A stretch of 5,043 nucleotides of DNA from Bacteroidota bacterium (GTDB taxonomy: Bacteria; Bacteroidota; Bacteroidia; Chitinophagales; Chitinophagaceae): contig JAEZAY010000345.1 of the NCBI GenBank assembly GCA_023427575.1, forward strand, positions 1-5,043. The letters run 5' to 3'. The position numbers and the translations under genes are program-made. This document shows, one piece after another, positions 1 to 5,043 of the stretch (the first letter of the stretch is position 1; each line of letters begins with the position of its first letter). The notes below the pieces were generated by a model. It did no database searches, was not told where the DNA came from, and was given only the letters and a program-made list of their open reading frames with translations.

Positions 1-10
1 TTTTTATTTA

Positions 11-163
11 GCCGGAAGTTTCAATTTTTAGGATTTATTCCGGAGCCCGATTTTTTTGCTCCACTTTTTTTCTAAAAAAAAGTGGAAGGGGTCATTTACA
101 ATGACTGCTCGTAACCTACTGTTGATACAGATTTCAGGTAAATTGAAAATTATTAACCGGACA
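11..163. repeat. Direct repeat, copy 1 (about 150 bp, hairpin-bearing)
   Basis: This stretch recurs 185 bp downstream at 196-349. The first part (about 11-95) matches the second copy with only two substitutions that I can count (positions 43 and 88). The remainder (about 96-163) aligns with one single-base indel and roughly 14 mismatches in 69 bases. Similarity begins abruptly at GCCGGAAG and stops just after CCGGACA, so the unit has defined borders, and a short imperfect inverted match (CCGGA at the left, CCGG at the right) sits at its ends. I see no transposase and no target-site duplication. The unit could be a small non-autonomous or dispersed intergenic element, but that is inference. 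Confidence 0.85.
60..86. repeat. Perfect A/T-rich hairpin in repeat copy 1
   Basis: TCCACTTTTTTT (60-71) is the exact reverse complement of AAAAAAAGTGGA (75-86), giving a 12-bp stem with a 3-base loop. A T-tract of seven bases (51-57) precedes it. No T-run follows it on the plus strand, so it is not a textbook Rho-independent terminator. An alternative pairing of GGAGC (42-46) with GCTCC (58-62) would compete with this stem in copy 1. It is broken in copy 2 by the substitution at 228. Confidence 0.8.
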
Positions 164-195
164 CCAATGATTATCACATTTGCTAATTACCTTAT

Positions 196-349
196 GCCGG
201 AAGTTTCAATTTTTAGGATTTATTCCGCAGCCCGATTTTTTTGCTCCACTTTTTTTCTAAAAAAAAGTGGAAAGGGTCATTTTACTATGACTGTTCTTAA
301 TTCGCTATTGGTGCAGCTTCCAGGTAAATGGAAAATTATTATCCGGACA
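196..349. repeat. Direct repeat, copy 2 (about 150 bp, hairpin-bearing)
   Basis: This is the second copy of the unit at 11-163, in the same orientation, with about 32 unrelated bases between the two. The flanks of the two copies do not resemble each other: 1-10 differs from 186-195, and 164-195 differs from 350-381. They are therefore two separate copies of a bounded element rather than a continuous tandem array. The right end lies about 60 bp beyond the stop codon of the minus-strand receptor gene, in its 3' flank. Confidence 0.85.
245..271. repeat. Perfect A/T-rich hairpin in repeat copy 2
   Basis: This is identical to the hairpin at 60-86: a 12-bp stem (245-256 with 260-271) around a 3-base loop, again preceded by a seven-base T-tract. 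No base of the stem or loop differs between the copies, although the right half of the repeat has diverged considerably. Confidence 0.8.
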
Positions 350-359
350 GCAGGGACTT

Positions 360-403
360 AAAACCGGCTGTGGTAGTTCTTAATAAATTTTTGACTAACA
401 CAG
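360..403 (-). terminator. Possible terminator of the receptor operon
   Basis: Just past the receptor stop codon (407-409), the minus-strand transcript can fold 393-403 against 368-378. The stem is CTGTG/CACAG, one mismatch, TAGT/ACTA-type pairs and a G-T wobble, closed by a 14-base A/T loop. It is followed after CCGG by a short T-run (360-363 read on the minus strand). The T-run is short and displaced, so this is a weak candidate. A competing inverted repeat, ACCGGCTG (363-370) with CAGCCGGT (413-420), spans the stop codon. Confidence 0.35.
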
Positions 404-406
404 TGC

Positions 407-2710
407 TTACTTCAGCCGGTAGGCAATCCCGATTTGAATAGTTCGCGGATCTCCGAGATTATAACTGTATCCGAAAGAACTTTTGGTTGCATTGGTGGCA
501 TAGTAGGTATTTGTAAAATTCAACAGGTTCATCCAGCATTCCAGTTTTTTGATTTCATACCCAAGTCGCAGGTTAAATACATCAAAGCCCTTGTAAAGAC
601 TGGTGTTTTCGGGATTTTGCCAATACGGGCCAAGGTGCTGATATTCGATGCTGATCTGAAAATCCTTAAAGAAAGCGGGCTTAAACGAAATTTCCGAGTT
701 ATGAATAAATGGTGGCGCATTGTTCATTTCCCTTCCCGAATAATCATTTCCTTTTTCTACAAAGGTTTTGAACTCGTGTTTAGAATTAGAAGCGCTGAAG
801 CGAAGTTTCAGGCCCGTCAAAGGTTTTAACGTAACGGAATATTCGATCCCATAGTGCCTGGTTTTTCCGGCGTTAGCGTTTGCAAAAGTTCCGTCATCCT
901 GGCGAACAGAAATAATCTCATTGTTCCCCTCCAGCAAATAAATGCTCCAGTCGGTATAAATTTTATTGTTTAGCAACGAAACCCAGCCCCCCGCTTCGTA
1001 ATTAAAAAAGGTTTGAGGATTTAATTCGGCCACTTTTACGCCTCTGAATAATTCGGTGATTTGTGGTGCTACAAATCCTTCACTGTAGTTGGCATAAAAT
1101 CCCGCTTCCCTGAATGCCTGCCAGGTTAAGCCTAATTTCGGGGTAAACCGGTAGAACATTTTTTTTGTATCGGGTGCGCCGCTGAAGGCAGAAGGGGGCA
1201 GAAAGTTTTTATAATTCATCTGGTACAGGTCGTAACGCATCCCGGCTACCAACTTCAGTTTATCACTTATTGCATAGCTGAATTGCGAAAACAGTGCGGC
1301 ATTGTTCAGATCGGTGATATAGTTGCTCAGGGAGCTGTCTATCCGGTTTTCGTAAGCAAGGTATTTACGGCTTATGCTATCCTGCCTGATCCTGATATAA
1401 TTAGCGGTATAACCTGCCGGACTATGATCAATGGTTATGCCTGTAACCAGTCCGGTTTTAGTATCACGCGACTGATACCGGTGAACCGCGTTCACCACAT
1501 AGCTTTTGAAAAAGTTATCATTCAGTTCTCCGTGTGCAAGGGTTTTATTGCCTGAGAAAACGCCGTTCACCCTCCGATAGTCGTCCCGGATCGAATAGGC
1601 CGGATTCTGTTTAATGCTGTTTGATCGGAAAACGAGAGCCAGGCTGCCGGAATGCTGATCATTCCAGATTTTGTTTAACTGCGATTTAAACCGAACTCCG
1701 CTTACGTCGCGGAAGGTAAAAGTTTGCGGACTACTGTAGTTCTTTTTATGAAAAGCCATGCTGTCGAGGCCGCCGCGCATCTCGCTGCTATAGTCAAAAG
1801 CGGTTAAAGAATTCACCACTGTGGTGGTTTTGTTGAAACTGTAATCGGCGCGAATGGTTCCGATAAACTTGGTAAAATCGCTGTGGTCAAGCCTGCCGTT
1901 TTTGTTTTGTGCGATATAACCATTAATGGCTATTCCCAGTTTTCCATACCGGTTGCCGGCGGAGATATCGACCCGGCGATAACCGGTATTACTACCCTGT
2001 ACAGATAAACGCAGATTCAGGTCTGCCGGTGGTGTGGCGCTGATGAAGTTGATAGCGCCGCCGATTGCCTCCCCGCCATACATACTGGAGGCGGGCCCGC
2101 GGATGATCTCGATGTTTTTCACAGCAGTCAGATTCATTTCAAGCAATGCATTGTGATTAAAGACCCCGCTGGTGCGCACCGGGATTCCATCTTCAAGATA
2201 GAGATAGAGACTTTTGGTAGACATGGGCTGTCGGATGCTCATGCTGTGCTGTTCGTTGCCAAGGTTCACCATAAATACTCCGCTCACTTTATTAACCAGT
2301 TGATCTATGCTGACGGCCCTGGTATCCCGGATTTGTGTACTGCTGATGGTGCTGATCGCAACCGGAACCGCGCTTCGTTTCTGGGCCTGGCGACTCGCTG
2401 TTACAACTACTTCATCCAGCGAACCTGTTTTCTGTTCAAGCAGAATGTAAGATGAATGTAGCTTGTCGAGATCTACCCGTTTCGATTGGTACCCGACAAC
2501 GCTTACCTGGAGCTGATCTTTGTCGAAGGGAATTCTGACCTGCCCTTTTTCATCGGTGGTGTAAACAATGCCCCGTGAGTCCATTATACTTGCCCCGGCA
2601 ATTGGTTCCCGGGTGATCTGGTCAGCAATGGTTAAGGCGGTTACCTGCGCATTCAGCAATGCAGGCATATATAGAAAAATGATAAAAATAAAAGTCCTGA
2701 TTGTTTTCAT
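407..2710 (-). CDS. TonB-dependent outer-membrane receptor with carboxypeptidase-regulatory-like domain
   Basis: This is a complete 767-residue receptor for energised uptake of a ligand across the outer membrane, driven by TonB-ExbB-ExbD. Residues 1-22 are a signal peptide ending LLNAQ. Residues 23-92 look like a CarboxypepD_reg-like beta-sandwich (REPIAGASI, TTDEKGQ, VVGYQSKRVDL). LDEVVVTASR (98-107) resembles the TonB-box region. The plug follows to about 225, with IEIIRGPASSMYGGEAIGGA at 200-219. The rest is the beta-barrel, including YANYSEGF...P...ELFRG and NYEAGGW, typical of this family. It ends RTIQIGIAYRLK, so the last residue is Lys rather than the usual aromatic. The ATG at 2708-2710 is chosen because it directly precedes the signal peptide. 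The reading frame extends 18 codons further to a TTG at 2762-2764, but that would bury the signal. No Shine-Dalgarno is visible. It lies 119 bp downstream of the small exported protein and is probably co-transcribed with it. The gap holds only a weak TACATTTT element (2814-2821, minus). The ligand is unknown: siderophore, other metal complex and cofactor are all possible. Confidence 0.93.
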   Translation of the reverse strand: MKTIRTFIFIIFLYMPALLNAQVTALTIADQITREPIAGASIMDSRGIVYTTDEKGQVRIPFDKDQLQVSVVGYQSKRVDLDKLHSSYILLEQKTGSLDEVVVTASRQAQKRSAVPVAISTISSTQIRDTRAVSIDQLVNKVSGVFMVNLGNEQHSMSIRQPMSTKSLYLYLEDGIPVRTSGVFNHNALLEMNLTAVKNIEIIRGPASSMYGGEAIGGAINFISATPPADLNLRLSVQGSNTGYRRVDISAGNRYGKLGIAINGYIAQNKNGRLDHSDFTKFIGTIRADYSFNKTTTVVNSLTAFDYSSEMRGGLDSMAFHKKNYSSPQTFTFRDVSGVRFKSQLNKIWNDQHSGSLALVFRSNSIKQNPAYSIRDDYRRVNGVFSGNKTLAHGELNDNFFKSYVVNAVHRYQSRDTKTGLVTGITIDHSPAGYTANYIRIRQDSISRKYLAYENRIDSSLSNYITDLNNAALFSQFSYAISDKLKLVAGMRYDLYQMNYKNFLPPSAFSGAPDTKKMFYRFTPKLGLTWQAFREAGFYANYSEGFVAPQITELFRGVKVAELNPQTFFNYEAGGWVSLLNNKIYTDWSIYLLEGNNEIISVRQDDGTFANANAGKTRHYGIEYSVTLKPLTGLKLRFSASNSKHEFKTFVEKGNDYSGREMNNAPPFIHNSEISFKPAFFKDFQISIEYQHLGPYWQNPENTSLYKGFDVFNLRLGYEIKKLECWMNLLNFTNTYYATNATKSSFGYSYNLGDPRTIQIGIAYRLK

Positions 2711-2829
2711 TACAATGTGAAATTGGAGCAGGCGTTTAAATTCGCTTTGGATTGAATAACTCAATGCCTGCGTGATTAATTACGTAGTTCCGTGTTGGAT
2801 CGGTAGAAATGGTAAAATGTAATGATTAA

Positions 2830-3198
2830 TCAGCAGGGAGGATGAAAGATGGCCGCCGCAACCCCTGTAACCGGATTACTTTGAAATGGAGGATAAATAG
2901 TATGAATGGAATCGAATGCTTTACAGATTGTGGCGGTGAAAGCGAGATCGGGAAGGATCTCGCTTTTATTTTCCAGTTTTCGTTCGGGATTATTTTTTTC
3001 CTTGTTTTTTTCTTCCTTTAATTTTTTCGAAAGCTGGCAGGTGCCTTCGCAATTCATTGTTGGTTTATCGCGGTTGATACAAAGTACCGCCGCTATGAAA
3101 GACTGGTTCTTGTAAAAATCAAGTACAATTATCGCCTTGTTGAAAGTCTGGGCCATAAAGGCCAGCAACAGCAATATGACGGATAATTGTTTTGTCAT
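2830..3198 (-). CDS. Small exported Cys-containing protein upstream of a TonB receptor
   Basis: This gene encodes a 122-residue protein that I cannot assign to a named family. Residues 4-18 are strongly hydrophobic after MTKQ, consistent with a signal peptide or membrane anchor; no clear AxA cleavage site is seen. A conserved-looking block follows: C40-INRDKP-TM48-N-C50-EGT-C54-QLSKKLKEEKNKEK, which is a Cys/Met cluster running into a very basic and acidic, probably helical stretch (57-80). The C-terminus is hydrophobic and ends IFHPPC (117-122). Cysteines are at 40, 50, 54, 92 and 122, with His at 99 and 119. From memory, small proteins with a Cys-rich middle or an F-x-P-P tail occur beside TonB receptors and metal-transport genes in Bacteroidota; I could not check this. 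The position ahead of the receptor, with a promoter-like element just upstream, suggests it is the first gene of the operon. A role in metal sensing or delivery is inference. The ATG at 3196-3198 is the only sensible start. Confidence 0.8.
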   Translation of the reverse strand: MTKQLSVILLLLAFMAQTFNKAIIVLDFYKNQSFIAAVLCINRDKPTMNCEGTCQLSKKLKEEKNKEKNNPERKLENKSEILPDLAFTATICKAFDSIHTIYPPFQSNPVTGVAAAIFHPPC

Positions 3199-3211
3199 AA
3201 AAAAATATACG

Positions 3212-3241
3212 CAAAGGTATATGCTTTAGTTGCTATTCATA
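3212..3241 (-). promoter_or_regulatory. Candidate promoter of the small protein-receptor operon
   Basis: On the minus strand TACCTTTG (3219-3212) matches exactly the -7 consensus TAnnTTTG known for Bacteroidota sigma factors. TATG (3241-3238), 18 bases upstream, is one mismatch from the -33 TTTG. The -7 box ends 13 bases before the ATG, so the leader would be very short. The box sits inside the inverted repeat ATATAC (3205-3210) / GTATAT (3217-3222), which could be chance in A/T-rich DNA or a regulator site. Confidence 0.5.
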
Positions 3242-3267
3242 CCTGATAATTGTCATAATTCCTGATA
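3242..3267 (-). promoter_or_regulatory. Paired TATCAGG direct repeat upstream of the operon promoter
   Basis: CCTGATA occurs at 3242-3248 and again at 3261-3267 (TATCAGG on the minus strand). The copies are 19 bp apart start to start, close to two helical turns, and lie immediately upstream of the candidate -33 element. This layout suits an activator or repressor binding side by side, but two 7-mers in an A/T-rich spacer could be chance. Confidence 0.22.
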
Positions 3268-3351
3268 CCCCCATCTTCATAATAACAGGGGCTATGATAA
3301 AAAGCGATTTAAATATGACTAATTTCAGCCGGCCTGTTTATAATTGTTATC

Positions 3352-3380
3352 TTTCAATGAAAGGAAGAATTTGAACTTTG
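3352..3380 (+). promoter_or_regulatory. Candidate promoter of the CoA-transferase gene
   Basis: GAACTTTG (3373-3380) matches the Bacteroidota -7 element TAnnTTTG except at its first base. TTTC (3352-3355), 17 bases upstream, is one mismatch from the -33 TTTG. It leaves a leader of about 25 bases before the ATG at 3411. TATCTTTC at 3348-3355 is a weaker alternative -7 box. Confidence 0.35.
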
Positions 3381-3410
3381 CGGCTTCAAATACCTAATCA
3401 GAAGTACATA

Positions 3411-4694
3411 ATGAAACAGATAGATTATACAACAGCAGAAGAGGCAGTAAAAGTAATTAAATCGGGAGACCGGGTTTTTATCCATGGCAGCGCCGCTACA
3501 CCTGTCTTACTGGTGAAAGCGATGCAGAAAAGACATGCGGAACTTCGGGATGTAGAACTTGTCAGCATCACCACGCTGGGCGATCTGGACCTGATGAATG
3601 AAGAATATCGCGGCAGCTTTTTTATGAACTCACTGTTTGTTTCGGCCAATACAAGGCAGATTGCGAATACGGAATTTGGCGATTATGTTCCCATATTTTT
3701 GAGTCAGATACCGCAGCTTTTCCGCAAGAATATTTTGCCGGTAGATGTAGCGATGATTCAGGTATCACCTCCCGATCTGCACGGATATGTTTCGTTGGGA
3801 ACATCGGTAGATGTGGCAAAGGCGGCATTGGAGAAAGCACATGTGATCATTGCACAGGTAAATCCATTAATGCCCAGAACCCATGGCGATGGTTTTCTGC
3901 ATATCAGCAAGATCAATTCCCTGGTATGGCAGGAAACCGCATTGCCCGAAGTGAATTATTCGGTGAATGTACCGGCCAATGTACTTAAGATAGGGGCGAA
4001 TGTTGCTTCCCTGATTGACGATGGAGCAACACTCCAAATGGGAATCGGCACCATACCCGACCAGGTTTTAAAAAATCTCACAGGTCATAAAAATCTTGGA
4101 ATTCATACCGAAATGATGTCTGACGGCGTGATTCCTTTGATCCAGAGCGGCGTGATTAATAACAGCCGCAAAAAACTGAATGTGGGCCGGTCGGTCACCG
4201 GTTTTATGGTGGGAACCCGGGTATTGTATGATTTTGTAAACGACAATCCTTCCGTGCGGGTGATGGATATCAGTTATGTAAACGATGCGAGTGTCATTCG
4301 CCAGAATCCCGGCGCCACTGCCATTAACAGTGCCATTGAAATTGATCTTACCGGCCAGGTTTGTGCCGATTCAATTGGTACCTATCAATATTCCGGAATC
4401 GGGGGTCAGATGGACTTTATCCGTGGCGCTTCTTTATCAGAAAATGGAAAACCGATCATCGCACTGCCCGCCGTAACTTCCAAAGGGCTTTCCCGCATCG
4501 TTCCTTATTTAAAAGAAGGCGCAGGGGTAGTAACCACCCGGGGTCATGTGCATTGGGTAGTTACTGAATTTGGTATTGTAGACCTGTTCGGAAAAAACCT
4601 GAAGCAGCGCGGAAGAGCTTTAATTGATATAGCACATCCCGACCACCGCGAAAGCCTTGAAAAAGCGTTTCACGAGCGATATAAAAAGTCCTAA
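3411..4694 (+). CDS. Acetyl-CoA hydrolase / CoA-transferase family protein (4-hydroxybutyrate CoA-transferase-like)
   Basis: This is a complete 427-residue cytoplasmic enzyme that moves CoA between acetate and another short-chain acid, or hydrolyses acetyl-CoA. The N-terminal half (about 1-180) carries the first CoA-transferase fold, including GDRVFIHGSAATP (19-31) and a VSPPDLHGYVSLG block (118-130). The C-terminal AcetylCoA_hyd_C region holds GIGTIPDQVL (211-220), LGIHTEMMSDGV (229-240), SGIGGQMDFIRGA (328-340) and GHVHWVVTEFGIVDLFGK (378-395). By family knowledge the Glu in HTEM, here E234, is the catalytic residue that forms the glutamyl-CoA thioester, so the enzyme looks active. Length is close to the roughly 430-440 residues of 4-hydroxybutyrate CoA-transferases. 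The true acceptor (acetate, butyrate, 4-hydroxybutyrate, succinate) cannot be read from sequence alone. ATG 3411 is preferred to the in-frame TTG at 3378, because MKQIDYTTAEEAV is a usual family start and the TTG lies inside the candidate -7 box. It appears to be transcribed alone. Confidence 0.92.
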   Translation: MKQIDYTTAEEAVKVIKSGDRVFIHGSAATPVLLVKAMQKRHAELRDVELVSITTLGDLDLMNEEYRGSFFMNSLFVSANTRQIANTEFGDYVPIFLSQIPQLFRKNILPVDVAMIQVSPPDLHGYVSLGTSVDVAKAALEKAHVIIAQVNPLMPRTHGDGFLHISKINSLVWQETALPEVNYSVNVPANVLKIGANVASLIDDGATLQMGIGTIPDQVLKNLTGHKNLGIHTEMMSDGVIPLIQSGVINNSRKKLNVGRSVTGFMVGTRVLYDFVNDNPSVRVMDISYVNDASVIRQNPGATAINSAIEIDLTGQVCADSIGTYQYSGIGGQMDFIRGASLSENGKPIIALPAVTSKGLSRIVPYLKEGAGVVTTRGHVHWVVTEFGIVDLFGKNLKQRGRALIDIAHPDHRESLEKAFHERYKKS

Positions 4695-4918
4695 GGAATA
4701 GGCCGGGGATTTTCCCTGGAATCCACTCTGAACGATACCTTACAAATACATCCGTAAGAAGCGGCCTTCCCGTCTTTTACATGTACTTTAAAATCTTTTA
4801 CATATACGGAGTCGATATTGTGAACTGTCTTTCCAACCTCTTCAATGCAGTTTTTAATAGCGTCATCAAAGCTGGTGGGTGAAGAAGCTATTACTTCCAG
4901 AACTTTTACAATAGCCAT
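4691..4918 (-). CDS. Dodecin-family protein lacking the classical flavin-binding residues
   Basis: This gene encodes a 75-residue protein with the dodecin beta-alpha-beta-beta pattern: MAIVKVLEVIASSPTSFDDA (strand and helix start, 1-20), a helix to TVHNI (31-35), then VYVKDFKVHVKDGKAASYG and KVSFRVD (60-66). Classical dodecins form hollow dodecamers that store flavin stacked between Trp residues. Against the Halobacterium salinarum dodecin as I recall it, W36 corresponds here to S37 and the flavin-contacting Q55 to G56, so both key residues are missing. Three Cys (24, 57, 59), two of them in a C-x-C arrangement, and a Pro/Arg tail (SRENPRPIP) are further features. Trp-less dodecin homologues are known, including a calcium-binding mycobacterial one, so the fold call is firm and the ligand open. 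ATG 4916-4918 is chosen because homologues start M-x-x-V-K-V; an upstream ATG (4958-4960) would add 14 unrelated residues. The TAG stop (4691-4693) overlaps the TAA of the convergent CoA-transferase gene. No clear promoter is seen upstream. Confidence 0.87.
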   Translation of the reverse strand: MAIVKVLEVIASSPTSFDDAIKNCIEEVGKTVHNIDSVYVKDFKVHVKDGKAASYGCICKVSFRVDSRENPRPIP

Positions 4919-5043
4919 AAACGAAGATTTTGTAGTGAGGGAATGATGGTTCCGGATCATATCAATGACCCGGCTCCCTTATTTACGGGATATCGGCGAT
5001 TCCGGTTTTATTCTTCTACAATCTGCCGCGAGCACTTGGGTTC

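Noticed and set aside
56..361. Plus-strand open frame of about 100 codons across both repeats, in which TMT..N.LL.Q..GK.KII.RT recurs in each half.
   Set aside because: It starts at a TTG inside the T-tract, and much of the peptide is translated hairpin. Differences between the repeats are spread over all three codon positions with no synonymous bias. The peptide repeat simply reflects the DNA repeat plus a 1-base indel that brings the spacing to 186. The faint resemblance of the GKWK stretch to HxlR regulators is too short to use.
434..829. Plus-strand open frames inside the receptor gene (434-829, 1283-1555, 2153-2455) and similar ones opposite the small protein and CoA-transferase genes.
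   Set aside because: These are shadow frames of strongly supported genes. None shows a recognisable domain or start context.
2711..2764. Longer receptor start at TTG 2762-2764, adding 18 residues.
   Set aside because: The added residues are polar and would precede a well-formed signal peptide beginning at M (2708-2710), which outer-membrane receptors need at the N-terminus.
2711..2829. Separate promoter for the receptor gene, based on TACATTTT (2814-2821, minus) and the repeated TGATTAAT at 2773 and 2823.
   Set aside because: The -7 match is imperfect, there is no convincing -33 partner, and an 8-base repeat in A/T-rich DNA is expected by chance. Co-transcription from the upstream promoter is simpler.
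4919..4960. Longer dodecin start at ATG 4958-4960, adding 14 residues.
   Set aside because: Dodecins begin with a short M-x-x-V-K-V strand. The added residues have no counterpart in the family.
5008..5043. Minus-strand frame open from the window edge for 11 codons to a TAA at 5008-5010 (tail EPKCSRQIVEE), possibly the end of an upstream gene.
   Set aside because: Eleven codons are too few to separate a real C-terminus from chance, and no clear terminator follows: only a 4-bp TCCC/GGGA stem at 4975-4990. The sequence beyond 5043 would settle it.

Overview
The window looks like a chromosomal segment of a Bacteroidota bacterium, probably Sphingobacteriales or Chitinophagales. The evidence is a SusC-style TonB receptor with an N-terminal carboxypeptidase-regulatory-like domain, start codons without Shine-Dalgarno sequences, promoter-like elements of the TAnnTTTG type, and AT-rich spacers between coding regions of moderate GC. 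The genus cannot be fixed from this sequence.

Layout: positions 1-406 hold no convincing gene. They carry two copies of a direct repeat of about 150 bp, offset by 185 bp, each containing a perfect A/T-rich hairpin, followed by a possible terminator for the gene on the right. Positions 407-3198 (minus strand) hold a probable two-gene operon: a small exported Cys-containing protein (2830-3198), then a complete TonB-dependent outer-membrane receptor (407-2710). Positions 3199-3410 are a divergent intergenic region with a candidate promoter for each side. Positions 3411-4694 (plus strand) encode an acetyl-CoA hydrolase / CoA-transferase family enzyme with its catalytic glutamate intact. Positions 4691-4918 (minus strand) encode a dodecin-family protein whose stop codon overlaps the CoA-transferase stop codon tail to tail. 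The last 125 bp contain no gene I can support.

How the genes fit together: the receptor and the small protein probably form one uptake unit. The receptor would import a ligand across the outer membrane, and the small protein, with a Met/Cys cluster and a His/Cys C-terminus, may handle a metal. That role is inference. The CoA-transferase is a stand-alone enzyme of short-chain acyl-CoA metabolism with no visible link to the receptor operon. The dodecin homologue lacks both residues that hold flavin in classical dodecins, so flavin storage should not be assumed. I see no defence system, CRISPR array, transposase or RNA gene. The least explained parts are the hairpin repeat pair, the small Cys protein and the atypical dodecin.
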